Source: Bacteroidota bacterium (GTDB lineage: Bacteria > Bacteroidota > Bacteroidia > AKYH767-A > OLB10). Taken from it: a stretch of 64,000 nucleotides of DNA. The first letter of the stretch is position 1. Every line of letters starts with the position of its first letter. The notes below the pieces were generated by a model, which ran no database searches, was not told where the DNA came from, and saw only the letters and a list, made by a program, of their open reading frames with translations. The position numbers and the translations under genes were made by a program. This document shows positions 1-8,910 of this stretch, in pieces. Location of the stretch: positions 682,001 through 746,000 of the forward strand of contig JADJOH010000002.1 of assembly GCA_016713925.1 (NCBI GenBank). Direction: 5' to 3'.

Positions 1-1105
1 CCCAGGCAGAAAACTTATTTTCTTCTTCTTTCCTGCGCTCATAAATATTTAACTTCTTCAACGCATCGGCTTCTCCCATAAATTTCTTCCAGTAATTGCT
101 GAGTCCGGCATATTTATCGGAGTACATCAATTTAATTTTCGGATCCTTATGCATCGACTCTTCATAGATGTCCAGAATGTCGCGACGTACTTTTACACGC
201 AACGGACGTTCTTTCTCTGCATAAAATTTAATGCCATCACTGTAGGTATAGCGCTGTGTACGTCCGGGATAACCCAGAATCATCGCATAGCTGTTCTCCT
301 GTGGACCCTGAATATTGATCGGGAAGAAAAACTTAGGTGCATAAGGTTTATTTTCCTTACTGAATTTTGCAGGCTTATTGTTGGCATCGGTATAAATCCG
401 GAAAAGACTGATATCACAGGTATGACGCGGCCATTCCCAGTTATCGGTTTCACCGCCAAATTTTCCGATATTCTCGGGAGGTGTACCTACCAGACGAATA
501 TCCGTAAACACCTCGTAGTACATCGCCAGATAACGGTTCCCTGCCCAGAAAGGAATGACCTCAATCACATACATATCTTTACTCTCGCCGAGCGCATCCT
601 TTAACTTCGCAGTAGCTGCTTTCATTACGGCACCAACGGCTTTTGTCCTGGCTGCTTCATCGTCTCCGGCAGGAAGACTATCCAAAATCATGGACGTAAC
701 ATCCTCCACCTTTGAAAGCAAACCAATGTTAAAATTGGCCGGACGCTCTTCACTCTGCGTCTTCGCCCAGAAACCATTTTTCAAAATATTATCTTCATTG
801 GTACTCAGCTCCTGAATAGCACCATATCCACAGTGATGGTTGGTTAAAAAGAGACCTTGCTGAGAGATGATTTCACCGGTGCAAAACATTCTGTTCTGTT
901 TGCTCATCAAACGAACAACGCCATCCTTCACACAAGCTTTATTGATACTGTAAATATCTTCAGCTGTCAATTGTAATCCACGGGCTTGCATTGAATCCTG
1001 CAATTGCTTAATCAGGAAGAGCGGCCACATCCCTTCATCCGCACGTACTTGCTGCCCGAAACCGATTCCGAGAATCAGCAGTAAACCAATTATTTTTTTC
1101 TTCAT
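1..1105 (-). CDS. S46 family serine peptidase (DPP7/DPP11 type), C-terminus beyond window
   Basis: Leftward gene starting with ATG at 1105 and open to the window edge, so about 368 N-terminal residues are visible. A signal peptide (about residues 1-22) is followed by the family hallmark TNHHCGY at 88-94, which holds the catalytic His, and by a GGETDNWEWPRH segment near 220-230 of the kind that carries the catalytic Asp region in family S46. The nucleophilic Ser lies in the C-terminal part, outside the window. S46 enzymes are periplasmic dipeptidyl-peptidases releasing dipeptides from oligopeptides in asaccharolytic and environmental Bacteroidota. The residue that separates DPP7 (hydrophobic P1) from DPP11 (acidic P1) is not visible, so the subtype is left open. 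Confidence 0.93.
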   Translation of the reverse strand, partial: MKKKIIGLLLILGIGFGQQVRADEGMWPLFLIKQLQDSMQARGLQLTAEDIYSINKACVKDGVVRLMSKQNRMFCTGEIISQQGLFLTNHHCGYGAIQELSTNEDNILKNGFWAKTQSEERPANFNIGLLSKVEDVTSMILDSLPAGDDEAARTKAVGAVMKAATAKLKDALGESKDMYVIEVIPFWAGNRYLAMYYEVFTDIRLVGTPPENIGKFGGETDNWEWPRHTCDISLFRIYTDANNKPAKFSKENKPYAPKFFFPINIQGPQENSYAMILGYPGRTQRYTYSDGIKFYAEKERPLRVKVRRDILDIYEESMHKDPKIKLMYSDKYAGLSNYWKKFMGEADALKKLNIYERRKEEENKFSAW

Positions 1106-1256
1106 AATCTATAATTTTCTTAAGTAACTGCAAAGTAATGAAATTACCGCATTGCCGGCATTGCTGTTGGTCGAGGAAAAAAAGGTGTTTGTCTAAAAAT
1201 GGTTGGTTTAATGGTGAATATTGGGGGAATAGGACTTTTCTTCTCAAATAACATTA

Positions 1257-1296
1257 ATTTGAAGATTTGAAAATTTTATGATTTGAAGATGTGATG
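1257..1296. repeat. AT-rich dispersed repeat, degenerate
   Basis: Lies in the 376-base gap between the S46 peptidase start and the end of the nucleoside transporter gene. It is built from TTTGAAGATTTGAAAATT and GATTTGAAGATG words and resembles two better-conserved copies at 11767-11808 and 11890-11931. No gene or hairpin is seen in the rest of the gap. Confidence 0.5.
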
Positions 1297-1481
1297 TTTA
1301 GATGTTAAAATGATGTTTGGTTACGAGTATTGGATCCTATGCGTAAGCAATGCCTATCGAAGGAAGTGATCTCGAAATTTCCTATGGGTTTATGAGATAA
1401 AGATTGATCTATAAAGCTTGGAACTGTGTGGAGTACAGTGCGGCTACCGATCACCTGATTTCGATCGAACGCGATATAGAA

Positions 1482-2744
1482 TCAGATAATAATACCTGCA
1501 ATAGTAGCGCTGAGATAGGAGGCGAGGGTGCCGCAGAAGAGGGCTTTCAGTCCGAGGCGGGCGAGGTCACCACGTCGGCCGGGTGCTAATTCACCGATGC
1601 CACCGATTTGCATACCTACGCTGGAAAAATTGGCAAAGCCGCAAATGGCAATGGAGACAATGAGCAAACCTTTTTCGGTGAGTATTGGTACAGATTTATT
1701 GGCCAGATTCTGGAAAGCGACGAATTCATTGATGGTGAGCTTTTGTCCGAGAAGAGTGGCTACATTGTTGACATCGGTAGCAGGAACTCCCATCGCCCAG
1801 GCCATCGGGTAAAACAATTTCCCGAAGATCCAGTTGAGGGTGAGGTCAAAATCCGGATTAAAAATATGGGCTATTCGTACCAAGGACCAATCGACCAATG
1901 CAATCAATGCAATAAAACCGATCAGCATCGCGATCACATTCATGGCGATCTTAAATCCATCTCCCGCTCCGTGTGAAATGGCATCCACCACATTGATATA
2001 CGGACTCTTTACTTCGAGTTTCACATTGCCCATCGTCTCGCTTTCCTTCGTTTCAGGAAAAACAATTTTTGCTATCACCAATGCTCCCGGGGCGGCCATC
2101 AGACTTGCTGCAATCAGTTTCGGTGCCAGATCAAATCCTGCTGCAGCTCCCATATTCACATACACCACTAAAATTCCTCCGGCGATACAAGCTAAGCTAC
2201 CACTCATACTCGCGAGCAATTCGCTATTGGTCATTCCGGCAAGATACGGACGAATCATCACCTGCGCTTCTACTTGTCCGACGAAGGCACTGGCTACATT
2301 ACTCAAGGCCTCTGCCCCACTCACGCGCATCACAAAATTCATCGCCTTCGCAATCACCGATACCACCTTTTGCATGATGCTGAAATGATACAGGATCGCC
2401 ACTAAAACACAAACCAGAATAATCGTTGCGGTCACATTAAATGCAAATACAAATCCGCCGGCAGCATAATTGGCCACAGTACCATCAAACTGCACCGCAC
2501 CGAGTCCACCATACACAAAGGAAGCACCCTGCCGGGCGAACATCTCTATTTTCTCCATGCCGTGACCGATATACTGAAAAAATGCAGTAACAGGAGGAAT
2601 CTTAAGCACCAATACCGCAATACAAAGCTGTAACAAAAGTCCGCTTATTACGAGTCGCTTATTTATTGCTTTTCTGTTATTACTGGCGAGAATAGCCAGT
2701 CCAAGAATTAACACAATGCCAATTAATCCGGTGAGTCTTTCCAT
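1482..2744 (-). CDS. NupC-type concentrative nucleoside transporter
   Basis: 420 residues, the usual length for bacterial CNT (NupC) symporters, with about ten hydrophobic segments. Diagnostic CNT motifs are visible: FVGQVEAQVMI in the middle, GQKLTINEFVAF (the G-x-K-x3-NEFVA signature) near residue 330, and a C-terminal CGFANFSSVGMQIGG that forms part of the nucleoside and cation site. It should sit in the inner membrane and import nucleosides with H+ or Na+. It is leftward and stands alone; its upstream region runs into GC-rich repeat array R1. Family assignment is firm, substrate preference is not. Confidence 0.93.
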   Translation of the reverse strand: MERLTGLIGIVLILGLAILASNNRKAINKRLVISGLLLQLCIAVLVLKIPPVTAFFQYIGHGMEKIEMFARQGASFVYGGLGAVQFDGTVANYAAGGFVFAFNVTATIILVCVLVAILYHFSIMQKVVSVIAKAMNFVMRVSGAEALSNVASAFVGQVEAQVMIRPYLAGMTNSELLASMSGSLACIAGGILVVYVNMGAAAGFDLAPKLIAASLMAAPGALVIAKIVFPETKESETMGNVKLEVKSPYINVVDAISHGAGDGFKIAMNVIAMLIGFIALIALVDWSLVRIAHIFNPDFDLTLNWIFGKLFYPMAWAMGVPATDVNNVATLLGQKLTINEFVAFQNLANKSVPILTEKGLLIVSIAICGFANFSSVGMQIGGIGELAPGRRGDLARLGLKALFCGTLASYLSATIAGIII

Positions 2745-2782
2745 AATCCGTTAGTTCGGGAGGATGAAAGTAGATAAAAAAT

Positions 2783-2874
2783 GGCTTCCGGCCGGGGGCT
2801 GCCAGCTGCCAGCTTCCGGCTTCCGGCTTCCGGCTGGGGGCTACCGGCTTCCGGCTACCAGCTACCGGCTGGGG
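2783..2874. repeat. GGCTACCGGCT-type array R1 (forward)
   Basis: About 90 bases made of degenerate 6-12 base words such as GGCTTCCGGCT, GCCAGCT and CTACCGGCT, all in one orientation. The GC-rich block stands out sharply from the AT-rich DNA that follows (2885-3135). Related arrays are at 3547-3748, 4836-4950, 5508-5554, 51280-51310, 63099-63130 and 63216-63282. No spacers of constant length, so not CRISPR. Confidence 0.85.
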
Positions 2875-3046
2875 TTGTTGGCCTTCTGTTTCCAGCAGTA
2901 GACTTTAGGACGAAAGGTTAAAGATCCAGTATATCATGGGTGCATGTGTAGAGGAAGTCTTAATTGAAATTTACCATTTAAAGAAAACCTAAACGTTTAT
3001 ATTCGAATACAAGTACTTATAATATGATTAAAAATAAACCACCATG

Positions 3047-3054
3047 TACTTTTG
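3047..3054 (+). promoter_or_regulatory. Bacteroidota -7 box TACTTTTG, four-helix-bundle gene
   Basis: TACTTTTG matches the TAnnTTTG consensus 82 bases before the ATG at 3136, in an AT-rich segment without other genes. It implies a 5' leader of about 75 bases. Confidence 0.5.
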
Positions 3055-3135
3055 CGCTTAAATACCATTTTAAAAAATCCTGTATATCAACAAAAAATAA
3101 TTTTCACAGTGTAGCAAATTTAAAATATATCTAGA

Positions 3136-3579
3136 ATGAAGAATTTTAAGAAATTAAAAATTTGGGAAAACGGGATGGAGGTGGTTGAGATTGTTTACAG
3201 AACTTCCGGTCAATTTCCTTTGGAAGAAAAATTTGGTTTAACATCACAAATCAGAAGATCGGCGGTGTCTATTCCATCAAATATTTCTGAAGGATGTTCA
3301 CGAAAATCAGATAAAGACAAAGCGAGATTCATTGAAATAGCAATAGGATCTGCTTACGAAACAGAAACTCAACTATTGATTGCAAAAAGATTGAACTTTA
3401 TAAATGAATCAGAATGCAATATCATTCTTGATAAACTCGATACTTTACAAGGATCCATGTTTAAGTTTCACTCGACACTCATTGACTCTGGTAAAATTAA
3501 AACCAGAGTTTTAATAGGACTTTGCATATTGGCAACTATTGTTTTGGCCTCCGGCTACCGGCTACCGGCTGCCAGCTGA
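3136..3579 (+). CDS. four-helix-bundle protein (S23 / 23S rRNA IVS-associated family)
   Basis: 147 residues. The first ~118 match the small four-helix-bundle family often annotated as S23 or IVS-encoded protein: N-terminal FKKLKIWENGMEVVE, central LTSQIRRSAVSIPSNISEG, then FIEIAIGSAYETETQLLIA. Relatives form pentameric helical bundles, and Avd of diversity-generating retroelements shares the fold; the usual cellular function is unknown. There is no rRNA gene here, so it is not an rRNA intervening sequence. The C-terminus is unusual: after the normal end it continues with a hydrophobic stretch (about 124-137) and finishes with GYRLPAAS, encoded inside repeat array R2. GC-rich arrays flank the gene on both sides. 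Confidence 0.85.
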   Translation: MKNFKKLKIWENGMEVVEIVYRTSGQFPLEEKFGLTSQIRRSAVSIPSNISEGCSRKSDKDKARFIEIAIGSAYETETQLLIAKRLNFINESECNIILDKLDTLQGSMFKFHSTLIDSGKIKTRVLIGLCILATIVLASGYRLPAAS

Positions 3580-3748
3580 GGGCTATCGGCTGTGGGCTGT
3601 GGGGATGTGGGCTTCCGACTATCCGCTACCGGCTGCGGGCTATAAGCCAGAAGAGGTAACAGAAGGCTGGTAGCTGGAGGCTGGAGGCTGGTAGTTGGAG
3701 GCTGGTATCTAGTAGCTAGTAGCCGGTAGCTGGTAGCTGGCAGCTGGT
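3547..3748. repeat. GGCTACCGGCT-type array R2, inverted
   Basis: About 200 bases. The left part (3547-3650) reads GGCTACCGGCTACCGGCT and GGCTGCCAGCT; the right part (about 3664-3748) reads AGCCGGTAGCTGGTAGCTGG, the reverse complement of the same words. The array is therefore a large imperfect inverted repeat that could fold into a long hairpin or cruciform. Its left edge supplies the last codons of the four-helix-bundle gene. Confidence 0.85.
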
Positions 3749-3843
3749 TTGATTCAATCAAAAAATAATTTACTTTTATTAAAACATCAAGCATGAAAGT
3801 AATAGCTCTACGCTCGTAGTATCATCATTGAACGAAGAATTCT

Positions 3844-4167
3844 ATGCAACCAGACAATATAGATTTATCATATAAAATTTTTAAACAATCATGCAGGTTA
3901 TTTGCTATTGCATTGGTTGCAGTTTTATTTAAGTCGGTCTTTGGCGAATTTATTCAATCGCTCGTCGATTATGTTATTGCGATTCCAATATTAATATCCG
4001 GAATTATAAGTATTAGAGGATTTTACCTTGCAATCAAAGGATCCCAATATGGAAAACATAATTTCCAAAAAAGATACTTTGCTTTATTTGGCAATCTTTT
4101 CTTCTCATTAATTATCGTACTACTAATTATCTCCATTGCTACTGACCTTAAAAACTTAATGAATTGA
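3844..4167 (+). CDS. small predicted membrane protein, function unknown
   Basis: 107 residues starting at an ATG. Three hydrophobic segments are visible (about 18-34, 42-62 and 80-98) with a basic loop KGSQYGKHNFQKRY between the second and third, so an inner-membrane protein is likely. I do not recognise a family. It lies 95 bases after array R2 inside the repeat-rich island, with AT-rich codon use unlike the neighbouring infB and nupC, suggesting accessory cargo. No partner gene is apparent. Confidence 0.6.
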   Translation: MQPDNIDLSYKIFKQSCRLFAIALVAVLFKSVFGEFIQSLVDYVIAIPILISGIISIRGFYLAIKGSQYGKHNFQKRYFALFGNLFFSLIIVLLIISIATDLKNLMN

Positions 4168-4313
4168 TCCGAAAATAAACAGTGGCTAACATGCAATTGG
4201 TCCTTCGCCAACTGCGAAAACGTTAATTAAACCAGCGGGGACAACTATATCATAGGACTTAAAATTGATTGAACTCCCTAAAAATGCCAAACTAAGACAT
4301 TATTCAAATAGTT

Positions 4314-4619
4314 TTGGAATTCTTCTCTGGTATAAATTGCACCTATAAAGTAAAATTGAAAAATAAGCCTCTGACTAAAAATTGGGACTTATGGTTAATT
4401 CAACCAGTAAAAGGTTATCTCGAATTTGGCACCGTCCCTGTGAGCATTTCCGAAGTTGAATGGATTCAAATTAATCCACTTGAAAGGGTGCATTTGGGCA
4501 TTCGAGTTCCTGATAAATATGTCGACCATACTGATGTTATAAAAAATTACTTTGACCAAAATTCTATTCAATACAAAATTGACGAAGGAATCATTTATAT
4601 AATTTTTCAGGACAATTAA
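4314..4619 (+). CDS. small hypothetical protein, start uncertain
   Basis: About 101 residues from a TTG at 4314. The composition is ordinary for a soluble alpha/beta protein (WDLWLIQPVKGYLEFGTV, RVHLGIRVPDKYVDHTDV) and it ends naturally in TAA. No ATG is available, and the TTG overlaps TAGTTTTG at 4309-4316, which resembles a -7 promoter box, so the true start is unclear and this could be the tail of a decayed gene. No family recognised. It lies between arrays R2 and R3 in the same accessory island. Confidence 0.4.
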   Translation: MEFFSGINCTYKVKLKNKPLTKNWDLWLIQPVKGYLEFGTVPVSISEVEWIQINPLERVHLGIRVPDKYVDHTDVIKNYFDQNSIQYKIDEGIIYIIFQDN

Positions 4620-4835
4620 ATGTTTGGATGATCTTTGTGCAGCTGGTTACTACATCCGCAAATTGAATAAAGAGTGTGTTTGTAGAATAATAGTTTATTC
4701 AATTTTAGACTAAGGTCCATTATCCCCTCAATCGCAAATAGCAAAATGCTAAAAGCCCATTGCCGTTGGTCGCGAAACTCTATTTCCCCTGAAAGATAAC
4801 GCACGATGAAGAATGGCAACTCCACAGCTATAGTC

Positions 4836-4950
4836 CAAAGCCGGAAGCCCACCGAGAGCCCACAGCCCATGGCTGGAAGCCGGTAGCCGGAAGCCCGCAG
4901 CCGGAAGCCGGTAGCTAGTGAGCCCATAGCCGACTGGCTTCCGACTACCC
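4836..4950. repeat. GGCTACCGGCT-type array R3 (mainly reverse)
   Basis: Built from AGCCGGAAGCC, GGTAGCCGG and GCAGCCGGAAGCCGG words, i.e. mostly opposite in orientation to R1, with a short forward piece (GGCTTCCGACTACCC) at its right end. That end directly abuts the coding remnant starting at 4954, so the array marks a truncation junction. Confidence 0.82.
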
Positions 4951-4953
4951 GTT

Positions 4954-5376
4954 GTAAGTCTTGAAGCATTAAAAGGATTCCATACATCTCGACCAAGAAA
5001 TGTATTGATTGCAGACGTTTGTTTTAAAGGAGGATTTATTGATTCGTGGGGAAGAGGAACGTTAAAAATTTTTGATGCCTGCAAAGAAGCGGAATTACCC
5101 GAACCCGAAATAAAGGAATTTCAAGGCGGTTTTATGGTAACGCTTTTCCAAGACAATTTAACGGAAGACCAATTGGTAAAACTTGGATTAAATGACCGAC
5201 AATTGAAAGCGGTAAATTTCGTGAAAGAGAAAGGGAAGATTACGAATAAAGAATATCGGGAATTAAACGCCACAACCGAACGAACCGCTTCAAGAGACTT
5301 ATCAGACTTGGTCGAGAAACAGATAATTAAGAGTTCGGGTATTAAGGGTGCAGGAGCTATTTACACACTGAGTTAA
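4954..5376 (+). pseudogene. C-terminal remnant of an AlbA_2/RecG-like ATP-binding regulator
   Basis: The reading frame is open from 4954 and encodes SLEALKGFHTSRPRNVLIAD, then VCFKGGFIDSWGRGTLKIF, then a winged-helix-like tail (LNDRQLKAVNFVKEKGKITN; TERTASRDLSDLVEK). In the family the first part is the end of the GHKL-like ATPase C-terminal segment (usually RPRNPLIA...GYIESWGRGT) that follows an N-terminal AlbA_2 (Schlafen-type) domain. The N-terminal ~300 residues are missing; array R3 stands in their place. A TTG at 5005 could start a shorter product, but homology clearly extends upstream of it. The break looks like a real rearrangement, unlike the one-base lesions elsewhere in the window. 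Confidence 0.75.
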
Positions 5377-5386
5377 AAATACCGCC

Positions 5387-5452
5387 ATAATAACGCCAAT
5401 AACGCCAATAACGCCACAATAACGCCATAATAACGCCAATAACGCCATAATG
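5387..5452. repeat. short tandem repeat, AACGCC-based
   Basis: Tandem units alternate between AACGCCAAT (9 bases) and AACGCCATAAT or AACGCCACAAT (11 bases), seven units in all. It starts 11 bases after the stop of the AlbA_2-type remnant and ends before AT-rich DNA. Mixed 9- and 11-base periods mean it would not stay in one reading frame. Confidence 0.8.
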
Positions 5453-5507
5453 AAGAAATAACAAAACTTATACGTTTACAACAGCGATCATCCCCCGCTA
5501 ACTCCTC

Positions 5508-5554
5508 AGCCGGAAGCCGGTAGCCCGTAGCTGGCAGCCGGCATCCGGCAGCCC
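5508..5554. repeat. GGCTACCGGCT-type array R4 (reverse)
   Basis: Short array of AGCCGGAAGCCGGTAGCC and AGCTGGCAGCCGGCA words in the same orientation as R3, ending two bases before the stop codon of infB. It marks the right boundary of the accessory island. Confidence 0.8.
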
Positions 5555-5556
5555 AA

Positions 5557-8500
5557 TTAAGCTAACGTTCTCTTTATCGCTACATTCTCATAGCCTTCGA
5601 TGTTATCGCCGACTTTGACATCATTAAAATTATTAATGCTTAATCCGCATTCCATTCCGGCTTGTACATCCTTGGCATCATCTTTAAAACGCTTGAGCGA
5701 TGAAAGCTCTCCGGTATGTACTACGATACCATCGCGGATGATACGGATTTTTGTATTTCGGTTGATCTTACCTTCTGTAACCATACAACCTGCAACAGTG
5801 CCCACTTTAGGGATCTTGAATACTTCACGCACTTCAACGTTGCACACAATTTTCTCTTCAAATTCAGGTGCAAGCATGCCTTCCATGGCGGCCTTCACTT
5901 CGTTAATGGCATCGTAGATGATCGAATATAAACGTACATCAATCTCTTCCTGCTCCGCTATCTTACGGGCACTACCGCTCGGACGTACCTGGAAGCCGAT
6001 GATGATGGCATTGGAAGCACTCGCTAACATGACATCCGACTCAGAAATTTGTCCAACACCTTTCAAAATAACATTCACCTGAATTTCCTGCGTAGAAAGT
6101 TTCAACAAGGAATCCGCCAATGCTTCTACCGAACCATCCACATCTCCTTTCACGATTACGTTCAACTCTTTAAAGTTACCAATGGCCAATCGTCGTCCGA
6201 TCTCATCCAGGGTAATATGTTTATGGGTACGAATACCTTGCTCACGCTGCAATTGTAAACCCTTGTTCGCAATTTCCCGTGCCTCGCGCTCATCTTCCAT
6301 CACATTGAACTGGTCACCGGCCTGTACTGCACCGGTCATACCGAGAATCATGGTTGGTGTAGAGGGTCCGGCTTCGTTGATGCGTTGTCCGCGTTCATTG
6401 AACATCGCTTTCACTCTACCACTATGGCAACCCGCTAAAACGACATCACCCATTTTGAGTGTACCGGTCTGTACGAGAATAGTTGTTACATAACCACGTC
6501 CTTTATCGAGCGAAGATTCAATAACAGTACCCTTTGCAAGACGGTCGGGATTGGCTTTGAGGCTGAGCATTTCTGCTTCGAGCAATACTTTATCCAGCAG
6601 CTTTTCAATATTCAGCCCTTTCTTGGCAGAGATATCCTGACTCTGGTATTTACCGCCCCAGTCTTCCACCAGGAAGTTCATGGCTGCGAGTTGTTCTTTA
6701 ATTTTCTCCGGATTCGCATCGGGCTTATCCACTTTGTTTATCGCAAAAACGATAGGTACACCGGCTGCCTGCGCATGGTTGATGGCTTCCTTCGTCTGTG
6801 GCATCACACTGTCATCTGCAGAGATCACAATAATCGCCACATCCGTCACCTTGGCACCACGGGCACGCATCGCAGTAAAAGCTTCGTGACCGGGAGTATC
6901 GAGGAAGGTAATTTTTCGGCCATCCTCTAACGTTACTTCATAGGCACCGATATGCTGTGTAATTCCTCCGGCTTCACCGGCAATAACATTCGCCTTACGT
7001 ACATAATCCAGCAAGGATGTTTTACCGTGATCGACGTGACCCATCACAGTTACGATCGGAGCACGTGGCTGCATTTCATCCTCTTCGTCTACTTCATCCA
7101 CAATGGCATCCTGCACATCTACAGAAACAAATTCCACTTTAAAACCAAATTCTTCTGCCACCACCGTAATCGTTTCGGCGTCAAGACGCTGATTGATCGA
7201 CACAAACAATCCAAGGCTCATACAGGTACTGATGACCTGATTCACCGGAACGTTCATTAACTTGGCTAACTCATTCGCAGATACGAACTCTGTTACCTTA
7301 ATCGATTTATCGGCTTGTTGTTCCGCGAGTGCTTCCTGACGCTGTGCATGCAGGTCACGTTTCTCACGACGCAATTTGGAAGACTTCGACTTCCCAGTAC
7401 CGCTGAGGCGAGCCAGAGTTGCCTTAATCTGATCTTGTATTTCCTTATCTGTTGGTTCAACTTTTGGTCCTGCCGGTGCCGGAGGTCCACCACGACGGTT
7501 TTGACCACCCGGACGGTTATCACGACGCGGACCGCCACCCTGACCTGCAGGACGCTGACCACCCGGTCCACCCGGACGCTGTCCACCCTGACCCGGAGGA
7601 CGAGGGCCGCCTTGTCCCGGAGGACGCTGACCACCTGCTGTTCCTGCACCACCACCGGTACGCTGACCACCCTGACCTTGTCCTGTTCTTGGACCTTGTC
7701 CGGTAGGTGCAGCACCACCTTTATCCTTACGTTTACGTTTGCGTTTATCTCCTTCAAAATCGGAGGAGGAAGCGACCGGTTTCTTCTTGGTCGGCTCCAC
7801 GGGCAATTGAATTTTTCCTAAAATATTTGGTCCCGTCAGTTTATCAAAGCGAACACCGATATGCTCGGGTCCGGTTGGAGGAACGGGTGCAGTAGGTTCA
7901 GCAGGCGGAGGTGTGGGAGCAGGTGCTTCCGGTTCATCCTTCTTCGCTACTACTTCCGGCTCTGATTTTTTAGCCGGTTTCTTCTCTTCAACAACTTCAG
8001 CTTTAGCAACGGGAGCCGGTTCTTCTTTAACCGTCTTCTTCGTACTCTTCTTTTCCTTCTCTTTCTTTTCCTCTTCGGCCTTCACCAATGCGGCATCGTC
8101 CTCTTCCTTCTTCTTCGTCGCCTTCTTCTTCTTCTCTACATTTTCAGATTCGAGTTTATCGGAAGCTTCCTTCGCCTTCACTTTCTCCTTCGCTACTGCC
8201 TTCGCTTTCTCTTCTTCCTCTTCCTTCTTCTTCGCTGTTTTCTTTTTAGCTCCGGCGTCGAGATCTATCTTACCCAAAATCTTTGGAGACTCCATCTCCG
8301 CACGGGCCTTAATCACTTCGGGTTGAGGTGCTGGTTCCTCTGCTTTCTTTGGTTTCGCTGCAGCCTTCTTCGCTGTTGCCGTTGCAGAAAGCTTTATTTC
8401 ATCCAGACTTTTCTTCAGATTATCATCATTATCGGCTTCCACCTCCGTTTCACGCACATCGGCTCCACCGGATTTTGTCTCGATGGTGATCGTATCACGC

Positions 8501-8718
8501 TTCAATTTCTCGCGTGTCACCTCCTGCGCATCCAGCTTCGCCATCTTGTCCGGCTGATACTTCTCCTGCAAAATGGTATATACTTCCATAGAGATTTTAG
8601 CGTTCGGACTGCTGTCGATCTTCATCCCCTTTGACTCGAGGTATTCGACCACATGTTGCAGACCAACGTTAAACTCTTTGGCAACTTTAATGAGACGTAA
8701 TGATTTTTCTTCGGACAT
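5557..8718 (-). CDS. infB: translation initiation factor IF-2
   Basis: 1053 residues. An N-terminal IF2_N-like helical domain (about 1-50) is followed by a very long low-complexity linker: Lys/Glu/Ala-rich to about 300, then Gly/Pro/Arg/Gln-rich (about 335-410). The GTPase domain carries GHVDHGKT near residue 560, DTPGHEAF near 609 and NKVDKPD near 662, followed by domains II, III and the C-terminal fMet-tRNA-binding domain. IF-2 delivers initiator tRNA to the 30S subunit and promotes subunit joining. The long charged linker is normal for Bacteroidota. It is the last gene of the rimP-nusA-infB operon, 192 bases after nusA. Array R4 begins right after its stop. Confidence 0.97.
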   Translation of the reverse strand: MSEEKSLRLIKVAKEFNVGLQHVVEYLESKGMKIDSSPNAKISMEVYTILQEKYQPDKMAKLDAQEVTREKLKRDTITIETKSGGADVRETEVEADNDDNLKKSLDEIKLSATATAKKAAAKPKKAEEPAPQPEVIKARAEMESPKILGKIDLDAGAKKKTAKKKEEEEEKAKAVAKEKVKAKEASDKLESENVEKKKKATKKKEEDDAALVKAEEEKKEKEKKSTKKTVKEEPAPVAKAEVVEEKKPAKKSEPEVVAKKDEPEAPAPTPPPAEPTAPVPPTGPEHIGVRFDKLTGPNILGKIQLPVEPTKKKPVASSSDFEGDKRKRKRKDKGGAAPTGQGPRTGQGQGGQRTGGGAGTAGGQRPPGQGGPRPPGQGGQRPGGPGGQRPAGQGGGPRRDNRPGGQNRRGGPPAPAGPKVEPTDKEIQDQIKATLARLSGTGKSKSSKLRREKRDLHAQRQEALAEQQADKSIKVTEFVSANELAKLMNVPVNQVISTCMSLGLFVSINQRLDAETITVVAEEFGFKVEFVSVDVQDAIVDEVDEEDEMQPRAPIVTVMGHVDHGKTSLLDYVRKANVIAGEAGGITQHIGAYEVTLEDGRKITFLDTPGHEAFTAMRARGAKVTDVAIIVISADDSVMPQTKEAINHAQAAGVPIVFAINKVDKPDANPEKIKEQLAAMNFLVEDWGGKYQSQDISAKKGLNIEKLLDKVLLEAEMLSLKANPDRLAKGTVIESSLDKGRGYVTTILVQTGTLKMGDVVLAGCHSGRVKAMFNERGQRINEAGPSTPTMILGMTGAVQAGDQFNVMEDEREAREIANKGLQLQREQGIRTHKHITLDEIGRRLAIGNFKELNVIVKGDVDGSVEALADSLLKLSTQEIQVNVILKGVGQISESDVMLASASNAIIIGFQVRPSGSARKIAEQEEIDVRLYSIIYDAINEVKAAMEGMLAPEFEEKIVCNVEVREVFKIPKVGTVAGCMVTEGKINRNTKIRIIRDGIVVHTGELSSLKRFKDDAKDVQAGMECGLSINNFNDVKVGDNIEGYENVAIKRTLA

Positions 8719-8910
8719 CTACTGTTTTTATCTTTTTTCCCCTTGAGGTGTACTGTACTATTTATCGAATGGCAATCGGGCGGATGACAAGACAATTCCC
8801 TTGTCGTTTCATTTTTCGGAACGGCGCTTCCGTTATACTTTCCTCAAGGTTATCTGCCTGCTCCGTTTGCCATTATTCACCGGGCTACAACCTTGAACGC
8901 TTCAGGGTAA

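Noticed and set aside
3136..3579. rRNA intervening sequence implied by the family name
   Set aside because: No rRNA sequence is present on either side.
3555..5084. Leftward reading frames rich in RLPATSYRLL-type sequence over arrays R2 and R3
   Set aside because: They are translations of the GC-rich repeats; some array frames lack stops simply because of word composition.
2783..5554. CRISPR array
   Set aside because: Repeat words are degenerate, 6-12 bases, contiguous and without spacers of constant length; no cas genes.
2783..5554. Diversity-generating retroelement (because the S23-type protein resembles Avd)
   Set aside because: No reverse transcriptase and no template/variable repeat pair with adenine-specific differences.
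6000..8700. Long frames antisense to infB, including a Ser/Phe-rich one at 7913-8326
   Set aside because: Shadows caused by the Lys/Glu and Gly/Arg-rich linker codons of infB.
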